From a bacterium (GTDB lineage: Bacteria > JACRDZ01 > JAQUKH01), in NCBI GenBank assembly GCA_028719205.1, contig JAQUKH010000009.1:1-64000 (forward strand): a stretch of DNA of 64,000 bases. The letters run 5' to 3'. Each line of letters starts with the position of its first letter. Position 1 is the stretch's first letter. The notes below the pieces were generated by a model, which had not been told where the DNA came from, ran no database searches, and saw only the letters and a program-made list of their open reading frames with translations. Shown piece after piece: positions 1 to 6,420 of this stretch. A program made the translations under genes and the position numbers.

Positions 1-1
1 T

Positions 2-82
2 GAAGATTTTATGTTTCAACTTTCAAAGGAAGAATCTCAATTCCTCGTATCGCAAAATCTGATACCATCGATGAAAAGTTAA
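2..82 (+). pseudogene. C-terminal remnant of an ORF6N-type DNA-binding protein (partial)
   Basis: The window opens inside a reading frame that reads EDFMFQLSKEESQFLVSQN and stops after 26 residues. The FMFQL-[TS]-KEE-F/Q pattern followed by L-x-SQN is typical of the ORF6N domain of phage and plasmid regulators. In that family a glycine- and arginine-rich stretch and an AFTEQGV motif normally follow, and here a stop codon comes first. The gene therefore looks truncated, although its 5' part lies outside the window. The domain name rests on a short motif only. It fits a mobile-element setting for the left end of the window. Confidence 0.4.
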
Positions 83-112
83 GGATTTACAAGGATTAAA
101 AAGGAGGTAAAT

Positions 113-259
113 ATGCCAGTAATGGGAATGATGGGATTAATATTTATTGTTTTGGCTATACTATATGCCGGATTTTTATTCTTTTTTCCATTGCTAATTA
201 ATTCCAAGTTAAAAATAATTATTGAAGAATTAAGAGATATAAAAAGCAAAATAAAATGA
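113..259 (+). CDS. Small single-pass membrane protein (48 aa)
   Basis: This 48-codon frame starts at an ATG that follows a near-perfect ribosome binding site (AAGGAGG at 102-108, short spacing). Residues about 7-31 form one hydrophobic helix, and the remaining lysine- and glutamate-rich tail (EELRDIKSKIK) would be cytosolic if the N-terminus faces out. No family is recognised. The strong binding site, membrane segment and charged tail support a real gene. It sits between the ORF6N remnant and a gene-poor stretch in the accessory island. Confidence 0.55.
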   Translation: MPVMGMMGLIFIVLAILYAGFLFFFPLLINSKLKIIIEELRDIKSKIK

Positions 260-584
260 ATAAAAAAAACACATAGCCTTGGCGAAGTGTGGCTGCCCCT
301 GATGGATGAATTATACAATTGGTGTTGCTCGGAAGATACAAGAATCCTATCTGTATATTCTCAAGAATTATCAGTATTTTAACCATTCATATATTTTGTA
401 ATTTAAAATTGACCTACTTTGGCATATTATCCTGTTTGTTTAATAAGCAGAAAAGGACTGTTGCTTTATTAGACAGGTACTCACCATTGCGAAATCATAA
501 AAACAGATGTGGAAAGTTACAGATTAAAATCAAGAAAAGGAAAAGAAAACATAGAAACGTAAGTTTAAAAGTGATATAATTTTT

Positions 585-610
585 GGGTTCAATATTAGAC
601 TACAAAACAC
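585..610 (+). repeat. Left copy of imperfect direct repeat flanking the island genes
   Basis: The 26-base segment beginning GGGTTCAATATTAGACTA matches 4632-4656 (GGGTCAATTTTAGACTAT) with one gap and three mismatches. The two copies bracket the nuclease-like, AlbA_2 and 244-aa genes. This may be an insertion footprint or a dispersed repeat. Confidence 0.45.
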
Positions 611-723
611 AAATTGAATAAATTAAAACAATAAAATTTAATTAAGATTTCGAACAAATAGGTGAAATAAACTACCCTAGTAAAGGATAAATCCTAACGG
701 AAGTTCACTTATCTTACCGTTGA

Positions 724-742
724 GTAATATAAACAATATTAC
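724..742 (+). promoter_or_regulatory. Operator-like inverted repeat upstream of the DUF4041 gene
   Basis: The arms GTAATAT and ATATTAC are perfect 7-bp inverted repeats around a 5-base centre. The repeat lies directly before the ribosome binding site (AAAAGGAG, 743-750) of the gene at 759. The position suits a repressor site or an mRNA hairpin that masks the ribosome binding site. This is inferred from position and symmetry only. Confidence 0.35.
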
Positions 743-758
743 AAAAGGAGATGTCTAA

Positions 759-2435
759 ATGGCACAGACATACTTGATTCTTTTAGCAATATTTTGTGTT
801 GGAGTCGTATTTCTTTATTTAAAGCTATTACAGCAATCTAAAACAACAGAAAAATTACGGAAAGAAATTCATAATAAAGCGGATGAGTACAATAATTCTT
901 TAAAGATACTAAATGACAATGTCATAAAAATGGAGAGAGAGAATCTCCGATTATCAAAATGGCAAGTGGTTGAAGATGCTCAAGGTAAAGCTGACGAAAT
1001 TTTAAAAAATGCTCAAAATACACTTGAAATTACTAATCGTGAGGTAACAGACCTTCGTGTTAATTCACAAACACAAGCAACATCCATTCTTAATAATGCA
1101 AAAGAAGAAGCTAAATCAATTATAGTGGAAGCCAAGAAAGAAGCTAATATCCGTACAGATGAATCAAAAACTTCTTTAGATTTAGCGACAATTGAAGCAG
1201 GGAAAATAATAAATACCGCTAAAAAACAAGCCGAAGAAATTGCAGGGTCTGCATACGAGGCAATGAACAATGCAAAATTATACGAAGAAACATCCAAGGC
1301 GATGAAGAACATCATTGAAGGTTATGGCGATGAGTACATTATCCCTGGGCGCAGTCTTCTCGATGACCTATCGGAAGAATTTGGGCATACAGAGGCTGGA
1401 AATGAATTAAAGAAAGTTAGAGAACGATCAAAATTAATGGTCAAAAACAAAACAGCAGCCACTTGTGAATATGTTGAAATTAATAGACGAGATACTGCTA
1501 TTAATTTCGTGATTGACGCATTTAATGGGAAAGTCGATTCAATTCTTTCGAGGGTTAAAAATGATAATGTAGGAAAACTTGAACGAGAAATTAAGGATGC
1601 CTATACAGTTGTGAATTATAATGGAAAAGCTTTTAGAGAGGCTAAGATTAATGAAGAATATCTTGCTTCGCGACTCGAAGAATTGAAATGGGCAGTAATT
1701 GTACGACAGCTAAAATTAGATGAAAAAGAAGAGCAAAGAAGAATTCGTGAGCAAATTCGAGAAGAAGAAAAAGCACGAAAGGAATTTGAGCGTGCTATAA
1801 AAGAGGCAGAGAAAGAAGAAGATATACTTCGCAAAGCTATGGAAAAAATCCAGTCACAGCTAGGTCAAGCTAATGAAGAGCAGAAATTAAAGTATGAAAA
1901 GCAAGTTATAGAGCTGACCGAAAGGCTTAGAGTAGCAGAGGAAAAGAGTCAGCGTGCACTGTCTATGGCTCAGCAAACTAAACGTGGATATGTATACATA
2001 ATTTCTAATATTGGCTCTTTCGGAAATAATATATTTAAAATAGGAGTCACAAGAAGATTAGAACCTATTGATCGGGTTAGAGAATTAGGTGATTCGTCTG
2101 TACCTTTCGAGTTTGATGTGCATGCAATGATATTTAGCGAGGATGCTCCTGCGTTAGAAAATCAACTTCACAAGCACTTTGCTACTATGCAAATGAATAA
2201 GGTCAACTATCGAAAGGAATTCTTTAAGGTAGATATATCACATATTCGTGAGGAAGTAGAAAAACTTGGGCTAACTGTTAAATGGACAATGAAAGCAATC
2301 GCCAATGAATATCATGAAAGCATAGCCGTTGAAAAAGCTATTACTCAAGATTCATCGAAACGAGAAGCATGGTTAAATCGTCAACTTGAACTTGATCCAA
2401 CGGCTATGAAGATTGAAGTCGAAGATATTGAATAA
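759..2435 (+). CDS. DUF4041 protein with C-terminal GIY-YIG (T5orf172-type) nuclease-like domain
   Basis: The 558-aa product begins with one membrane helix (about residues 5-22). A long alanine-, glutamate- and lysine-rich coiled coil (about 40-190) follows, then a DUF4041-like region (about 190-330) that opens with IIPGRSLLDDL, a second coiled coil, and a C-terminal domain from about residue 410. The C-terminal domain reads GYVYIIS...FKIGVTRR...DRVRELGDSSVPFEF and later ALENQLHKHF and EFFKV. This is the pattern of T5orf172/MUG113 proteins of the GIY-YIG superfamily, with FKIG in place of YIG. Such proteins are common in phages and near defence genes. The start has a good ribosome binding site (AAAAGGAG). 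A nuclease or anti-phage role is inferred. The membrane anchor suggests action at the cell envelope. Confidence 0.75.
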   Translation: MAQTYLILLAIFCVGVVFLYLKLLQQSKTTEKLRKEIHNKADEYNNSLKILNDNVIKMERENLRLSKWQVVEDAQGKADEILKNAQNTLEITNREVTDLRVNSQTQATSILNNAKEEAKSIIVEAKKEANIRTDESKTSLDLATIEAGKIINTAKKQAEEIAGSAYEAMNNAKLYEETSKAMKNIIEGYGDEYIIPGRSLLDDLSEEFGHTEAGNELKKVRERSKLMVKNKTAATCEYVEINRRDTAINFVIDAFNGKVDSILSRVKNDNVGKLEREIKDAYTVVNYNGKAFREAKINEEYLASRLEELKWAVIVRQLKLDEKEEQRRIREQIREEEKARKEFERAIKEAEKEEDILRKAMEKIQSQLGQANEEQKLKYEKQVIELTERLRVAEEKSQRALSMAQQTKRGYVYIISNIGSFGNNIFKIGVTRRLEPIDRVRELGDSSVPFEFDVHAMIFSEDAPALENQLHKHFATMQMNKVNYRKEFFKVDISHIREEVEKLGLTVKWTMKAIANEYHESIAVEKAITQDSSKREAWLNRQLELDPTAMKIEVEDIE

Positions 2436-2440
2436 AAATT

Positions 2441-2530
2441 ATATTAAAAAAGGCGCTGCATAGGATTCTTAATAGCGGCGAAAATCACGTTGCCATTAAG
2501 AACCGTTGCGTTTTTAGCGTTAATTGCATA
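2441..2530 (+). repeat. Imperfect palindromic intergenic element between two island genes
   Basis: TTCTTAAT (about 2466-2473) and ATTAAGAA (about 2494-2501) are inverted arms. The flanking sequence is weakly symmetric: AAGGCGCTGCA on the left, and CCGTTGCG followed by AGCGTTAA on the right. The next gene starts a few bases later without an obvious ribosome binding site. The arrangement resembles a gene-cassette attC site, but the GTTRRRY core is not perfect and no integrase is visible. Confidence 0.35.
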
Positions 2531-2533
2531 AAA

Positions 2534-3736
2534 ATGGAATTCAATAAAGAATATATAAATTCATTGCTTTTTGAAGAAGAAAGTGTTGTTTTAGATTTTA
2601 AAGCCGAACAATATAAATTTATTAATGCCTCAGACGAAGAAAAATCAGAGTTATTGAAAGATATATTATCTTTCACCAATGCTTGGCGTCGTAGTGATGC
2701 ATTTATACTTATAGGTATTAAGGAAATTAAAGGGGGAAGAAGCCAACTTATAGGAATATCTAAACATTTGGATGATGCAAATTTACAACAATTTGTGAAT
2801 ACAAAGACTCAAAAACCAATTACTTTCTCATATAGAAACATTGAAATTGATAATAAAATAATAGGAGTTATCCACATTCCAATTCAACAGAGACCAGTAT
2901 ATTTGAAAAAAGAATTTGGGAATTTATTAAAAGAGATTGTATATATTCGTAGAGGAACTTCAACTGATACTGTAAAACCTGATGAAATATCAATAATGGG
3001 GTCAAATTCAGAGTTGAATCATCTTGATGCACCAGAAATCGAAATACATTTAACTGATAGAATAAATAGAAAGTTACTTGCTGATACAATAACTCTTAAA
3101 TCCCTTGTACTAAAAACTCCTTTAAGTATTGACATTCCAGATTATAAGGAAGATAGAACAAATATACGGCCAAACTATTTTTTATTACACACTAACTATA
3201 ATTACTATCGAGAACTATCTGAGTATACGAAAATATATAACACTGTAAGTACTGTACAATTTGCCATAAAAAATAATGGAACAGTTGTTGCTAAAGAGGT
3301 AAAACTTGAAATCAAAATTGAAGATCCTGAAAATAAATTAGTTTTACTTGATTCACATAATTTCCCCAAAAGGCCAAAAAGCTCATATGATCCTCTTAGT
3401 GCAATTTATAATAAACCACGCAAGCATGACATATCTGTCAAAAAAATAAGTAACTATTGGCTTATTGAAGGAACTATTAATAAAGTTCAACCTAAAGGGA
3501 ATGAATGGTTCCAGAGCAATTTATTTATTGGTGCAATTGAATCTCTCTCATTACAATTATCATGTAATTTATTTGCAGATAATTTGCCAAATCCAATAAT
3601 AAAAACATTAAATATCCAAATCTCTGCTGAACATAGAACTGTCGATCTTGAAGAAATATTAGAGCTTGAGAACGAACGCTTCCTTTCCTCAGATGAAGGT
3701 AAAGAGTTTCTGAAAAGGATGAAGTTGTTAGAATAA
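2534..3736 (+). CDS. AlbA_2 (Schlafen-type) domain protein
   Basis: The first about 160 residues of this 400-aa protein match the AlbA_2/Schlafen-like DNA- or RNA-binding domain. The motifs are ESVVLDFKAEQY, then LLKDILSFTNAWRRSDAFILIGIKE, then QQFVNTKTQKPITF and VYIRRGTSTDTVKPDEI. The rest (about 170-400) is beta-rich, has no recognised motif and ends in a charged helix. No AAA ATPase or winged-helix tail typical of many family members is visible. No clear ribosome binding site precedes the ATG. AlbA_2 proteins occur in defence and mobile regions, and this one lies between two other accessory genes. Its function is unknown. Confidence 0.65.
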   Translation: MEFNKEYINSLLFEEESVVLDFKAEQYKFINASDEEKSELLKDILSFTNAWRRSDAFILIGIKEIKGGRSQLIGISKHLDDANLQQFVNTKTQKPITFSYRNIEIDNKIIGVIHIPIQQRPVYLKKEFGNLLKEIVYIRRGTSTDTVKPDEISIMGSNSELNHLDAPEIEIHLTDRINRKLLADTITLKSLVLKTPLSIDIPDYKEDRTNIRPNYFLLHTNYNYYRELSEYTKIYNTVSTVQFAIKNNGTVVAKEVKLEIKIEDPENKLVLLDSHNFPKRPKSSYDPLSAIYNKPRKHDISVKKISNYWLIEGTINKVQPKGNEWFQSNLFIGAIESLSLQLSCNLFADNLPNPIIKTLNIQISAEHRTVDLEEILELENERFLSSDEGKEFLKRMKLLE

Positions 3737-3843
3737 TTATAGTTGAGGATGAGCTGACTTTTGGTTATAGGAATAGAACTTGATGCAAAAAGTGCATAAA
3801 TAAAAAAAGATATAAAATAAATAAAGATTTTGGCAAGATTAAT

Positions 3844-3876
3844 CCAGAGGACGGTTAGTAGTCCACCTCTGATTTT
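3844..3876 (+). terminator. Possible hairpin terminator after the AlbA_2 gene
   Basis: AGAGGAC pairs with GTCCACCTCT, leaving a two-base bulge, and GATTTTTAT follows. It lies about 110 bases after the AlbA_2 stop and just before the next start codon, so it could equally be a 5' leader hairpin. Confidence 0.3.
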
Positions 3877-3893
3877 TATCGTTATCGAAAAAA

Positions 3894-4628
3894 ATGATAT
3901 ACAAAACCGAACAAATGATTAACAAATCAGAAATCGAACAATTTCGAACAATTCCCGAGTTTAATCAGTGGATAGAGTCGAAATTAGTATTGCTTAAAAA
4001 ATATTATAAAAAAATAAGAAAACAAGAACTTTTGCGAGAAGGTATTTCAAAGCAATTTTGGGAAGAAGTTTACCCTTTATATCGGCTTTTAAAAAAGCAA
4101 ACTCTATTAGGAGGTAATTTTAAAGTTAAAAATATTATCGGAAGCCAGCCATATGATGTGGAAATAAAATATTTAGATTGCAATAAACATATAATTAACA
4201 AATTAGAATTCACTGAAGCCAAAGATGGACGAGATTCATCTCTAAGAATGGAAAAGTTTGTGGAAACTGGTTCCGTTTCTTTAACTGGCGAAATTAAATT
4301 TAGCGGGACTAAAAAATTAGGACGTAAAATATATATATCAGATGATTGCGCAGACAAGAAAGATTCACTTGACCGTAAATTGAGCCTCATTAGGGCATGC
4401 ATATCAAATAAGAAAGGGAAAAAATATTCTTCCGACACAGCTCTAGCTATTGTTATAGATGACTATTTGCCACCTCGATATGATAATAATAATGATTTAG
4501 ATTATGTTAACAATTTTTTACAAAATGATAGTATTTTTGAAAACACAGGATTTGCAGCTTTGTTTTTTGTGGGTTTGTCTGGAGGGTTGTTTTTTGAAAA
4601 ACATAAGATGACCATTCCTTCCAACTAA
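3894..4628 (+). CDS. Hypothetical protein, possibly nuclease-like (244 aa)
   Basis: No family is recognised. The N-terminal about 70 residues are helical and lysine-rich. The middle contains PYDVEIKYLDCN and KLEFTEAKDG, an acidic-strand pattern that could be read as a D...E-x-K nuclease core, but this is weak. The C-terminus has a hydrophobic glycine-rich strand (GFAALFFVGLSGGLFF). The gene has no obvious ribosome binding site and its start lies just after a hairpin, like the AlbA_2 gene before it. Being the last gene before the right direct-repeat copy and the tRNA-like remnant, it is probably accessory. A defence or restriction role is speculation. Confidence 0.5.
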   Translation: MIYKTEQMINKSEIEQFRTIPEFNQWIESKLVLLKKYYKKIRKQELLREGISKQFWEEVYPLYRLLKKQTLLGGNFKVKNIIGSQPYDVEIKYLDCNKHIINKLEFTEAKDGRDSSLRMEKFVETGSVSLTGEIKFSGTKKLGRKIYISDDCADKKDSLDRKLSLIRACISNKKGKKYSSDTALAIVIDDYLPPRYDNNNDLDYVNNFLQNDSIFENTGFAALFFVGLSGGLFFEKHKMTIPSN

Positions 4629-4631
4629 TAT

Positions 4632-4656
4632 GGGTCAATTTTAGACTATAAAACAC
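4632..4656 (+). repeat. Right copy of imperfect direct repeat flanking the island genes
   Basis: This 25-base segment matches 585-610 with one gap and three mismatches. It starts four bases after the stop of the 244-aa gene and about 35 bases before the tRNA-like remnant. Confidence 0.45.
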
Positions 4657-4688
4657 ATTTGCTCTGTCAATTCGCCAGAGGCGAATTG

Positions 4689-4852
4689 CTGGGGCGGAAG
4701 GAAATCGAACTCGCTACGGCATTTTATGCCTTCGCTCTCCATAGGGGCTCCGCCCCTCTGGCGTTCACTTCGTTCACTGTCACCCCTCGAAGAAAACTTT
4801 CGTTTTCTCCGAGCCTCTTTCCCAGTTCGAATCCTTAGGGTTTACTAACAGT
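4689..4852. repeat. tRNA 3'-end remnant plus chain of hairpins (tRNA-associated repeat)
   Basis: On the minus strand, positions 4689-4712 repeat the last part of the neighbouring tRNA-Gln: an acceptor stem reading CTTCCGCCCCAGC preceded by a T-loop-like GAGTTCGA. The right side (about 4833-4850) contains GTTCGAATCC, another T-arm-like piece, in the opposite direction. Between them lie short palindromes: GGCATTTTATGCC, GGGGCTCCGCCCC, GTTCACTTCGTTCAC and GAAAACTTTCGTTTTC. No complete cloverleaf can be folded by eye. The remnant probably marks an attachment site or a tRNA-derived repeat. Confidence 0.5.
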
Positions 4853-4896
4853 AAAATAAATTCTATTGGTTTTTTAGGTAAGTTTAAAGATGAAAG

Positions 4897-4971
4897 TGGC
4901 TGGGGCGGAAGGATTCGAACCTTCGAGTGCGGGATCCAAATTCCCGAGTCTTGCCGCTTGACGACGCCCCA
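4897..4971 (-). tRNA. tRNA-Gln (anticodon TTG), CCA encoded
   Basis: The minus strand gives an acceptor stem TGGGGCG paired with CGCCCCA, discriminator G and an encoded CCA. The anticodon stem CGGGA/TCCCG encloses the loop ATTTGGA, whose anticodon TTG reads glutamine CAA. The T-loop is GTTCGAATC. A first base pair U1-A72 is characteristic of bacterial tRNA-Gln. The gene lies downstream of spoVG on the same strand, an arrangement seen in several candidate phyla. Its 3' end faces the accessory island, as expected for an integration target. Confidence 0.93.
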
Positions 4972-4985
4972 GTAATAGGTATGAT

Positions 4986-5047
4986 GTAGGGGCGAACCTG
5001 TGTGTTCGCCCTTTGAATTATTAGGGCACGATGAATCGTGCCCCTAC
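4986..5047. repeat. Palindromic GTAGGGGC repeat, double hairpin
   Basis: Two adjacent hairpins: GGGCGAACC/TTCGCCC and GGGCACGAT/ATCGTGCCC, bounded by GTAGGGG on the left and CCCCTAC on the right. Related copies lie at 47856-47917, 55365-55392, 55466-55491, 55534-55559 and 56148-56172. The element separates tRNA-Gln from spoVG. Confidence 0.7.
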
Positions 5048-5061
5048 AATAAAATTGCAAA

Positions 5062-5095
5062 GGGGCCAATCTAATAACATTTTAAGACTGACCCC
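5062..5095. repeat. Imperfect inverted repeat (GGGGCCAATCT / AGACTGACCCC)
   Basis: The arms GGGGCCAATCT and AGACTGACCCC are imperfect inverted repeats around a 12-base AT-rich loop. The element lies just downstream of spoVG on the minus strand. It may be a REP-like element; no T-run identifies it as a terminator. Confidence 0.35.
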
Positions 5096-5135
5096 ATTGT
5101 ATATCGGTCAAATAAAATTATGAATCTACTTTTTG

Positions 5136-5516
5136 TTACGCAGGAATTCCCTCTTCCTTAACTTTTTGTTTATACGCCTCGATTACTTTATCCTGTATAT
5201 AATTTCTCATTTCAGTCGTGATCGGATGAGCTATATCTTTATGTTCTTCTTTACGGTCAATACTTTCCTCGTTAATAGGGTCAAGAGGGCCGCCGCAATG
5301 GCCGCAAAAACGGCTATGGAGGTTATTTTTATGATTGCATTTAGGACAGCCTACGCGCATTCTGCGGCTGGGCATAGCAACAAAAAGTCCATTTTTACCG
5401 TCCAGGATCTTCAGGTCACGGACAACAAAGGCATTATCAAAAGTCACCGTAATGTAGGCTTTAACTTTTTCAGTTTCGTCCTTTCTTAAGAATACTCTTA
5501 CTTCAGTGATTTCCAT
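5136..5516 (-). CDS. spoVG: SpoVG family protein with an inserted zinc ribbon
   Basis: SpoVG is a small site-specific nucleic-acid-binding regulator, first known from Bacillus sporulation. Residues 1-52 (FVVRDLKILDGKNGLFVAMPSRR) and the later part (KDIAHPITTEMRNYIQDKVIEAY) match the family. Between them, at the normally short loop, sits a Cys4 element with Cys57, Cys60, Cys71 and Cys74 (CPKC...CGHC), which should bind zinc. This makes the protein 126 aa rather than the usual about 90-100. An AAGGAAGG binding site precedes the ATG. It follows ispE on the same strand and precedes tRNA-Gln. The identification is firm; the effect of the zinc ribbon is not known. Confidence 0.92.
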   Translation of the reverse strand: MEITEVRVFLRKDETEKVKAYITVTFDNAFVVRDLKILDGKNGLFVAMPSRRMRVGCPKCNHKNNLHSRFCGHCGGPLDPINEESIDRKEEHKDIAHPITTEMRNYIQDKVIEAYKQKVKEEGIPA

Positions 5517-5535
5517 AGATGTACCCTTCCTTTCG

Positions 5536-5558
5536 CAAAGTGATCCGCCTGAGGCGGG
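5536..5558. repeat. Short palindrome CCGCCTGAGGCGG between ispE and spoVG
   Basis: CCGCC and GGCGG pair around TGA, followed on the plus strand by GCCTTTTTTC. It resembles a terminator on the plus strand but no plus-strand gene precedes it. A related palindrome (GCCTGCCTGCGGCAGGC) lies at about 59711. Best read as a dispersed repeat. Confidence 0.4.
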
Positions 5559-5565
5559 CCTTTTT

Positions 5566-6420
5566 TCAGTGATGTCTTGTTTTTGCCAGGAAGACCTGTT
5601 CTCCCTTAGCCTTTAGATTGTTATATACTGATTCGGCTTTTTCCTTTTCCTGGGTAATTCCAAACACTGCCGAACCGCTGCCCGACATTAAGGCGTTTAA
5701 CCCAAAACATTCAAGTTCTTTTTTCTTTTCCCCGATCTTTGGGAATTCTCTTATTACACAGGATTCAAACTTGTTATAAAGATTATTCTTTAATGTAATA
5801 AAATCATAGTTTGTATCAGTAAAAAAAGGACAATTGATTCTATCCATATTTTTAGTGTTTGTCAACTCTAATTTTTGATATGCCCATTGCGTTGAAACAG
5901 ATATTTCAGGTTTTATTATCACCAGCCAGAAGGGCGGGGAGTTATGAACAGGGATCAGGATCTCTCCCCTGCCTTTTCCTATGCATGTGCCGCCTATAAG
6001 AAAAAAAGGCACATCGGATCCGGACTTAAAGGCTAATGATAAAATTTTTTCATTCGGGATCTTCGCCTGCCACAGGAGATTTAATCCTTTTAATACGGAA
6101 GCCGCGTTGCTGCTGCCGCCCCCCAGTCCCGCGGAGACAGGGATCTTTTTTATAAGGTTTATACTTACGCCTTTTTTTATTTGGAAGGTTTCTTGAAAAA
6201 GCCTGGCGGCTTTTACAACGAGATTATTATTTCCTTCAGGAACTTTTATCCCCTCAGAATGTAATGTAATCCCTTCCGGTATTTCTTCGAGAACAATTTT
6301 GTCGGCAAGGTCGATTTCCTGGAATAAGCTTAAAATATTATGGTAATTATCAGGGCGTTTGTCCAGAATATCAAGGTAGAGGTTTACTTTGGCGTAACTG
6401 AGAAGGGAAATAGAGTTCAT
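5566..6420 (-). CDS. ispE: 4-diphosphocytidyl-2-C-methyl-D-erythritol kinase
   Basis: IspE is the GHMP kinase that phosphorylates CDP-methylerythritol in the non-mevalonate isoprenoid pathway. The 284-aa product shows the family pattern: N-terminal YAKVNLYLDI, the ATP-binding glycine-rich loop PVSAGLGGGSSNAA at about residues 92-105, SGSDVPFFLIGGTCIGKGRGE in the middle and LMSGSGSAVFGI near the end. Length is normal. It overlaps the upstream TPR gene by four bases (ATGA), so the two are translationally coupled, and spoVG follows after about 50 bases. The pathway supplies the undecaprenyl carrier that the nearby sugar transferase would use. Confidence 0.95.
   Translation of the reverse strand: MNSISLLSYAKVNLYLDILDKRPDNYHNILSLFQEIDLADKIVLEEIPEGITLHSEGIKVPEGNNNLVVKAARLFQETFQIKKGVSINLIKKIPVSAGLGGGSSNAASVLKGLNLLWQAKIPNEKILSLAFKSGSDVPFFLIGGTCIGKGRGEILIPVHNSPPFWLVIIKPEISVSTQWAYQKLELTNTKNMDRINCPFFTDTNYDFITLKNNLYNKFESCVIREFPKIGEKKKELECFGLNALMSGSGSAVFGITQEKEKAESVYNNLKAKGEQVFLAKTRHH

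Larger units (their letters stand above)
260..758. other. Gene-poor stretch of about 500 bases in the accessory island
   Basis: No convincing gene is visible here. An 86-codon frame at 319-579 has no ribosome binding site and an implausible composition. The stretch contains one copy of an imperfect direct repeat (585-610) that recurs at 4632-4656, a small palindrome AGGATAAATCCT (685-696), inverted AACGG/CCGTT arms (696-721), and a perfect 7-bp inverted repeat just upstream of the next gene. Confidence 0.4.

Noticed and set aside
319-579. 86-codon frame in the accessory island
   Set aside because: No ribosome binding site, unusual arginine/lysine-rich ending and no recognisable pattern; it overlaps the left direct repeat.
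717-727. attC core GTTGAGT upstream of the DUF4041 gene
   Set aside because: It matches GTTRRRY, but the whole palindrome is under 40 bases, shorter than known attC sites.
4986-5047. CRISPR array
   Set aside because: The repeats are palindromic elements in single or double copies without evenly spaced units; no cas genes are visible anywhere in the window.
5133-5489. Plus-strand 118-codon frame opposite spoVG
   Set aside because: Antisense shadow of a clear SpoVG gene; its sequence has no coding character.
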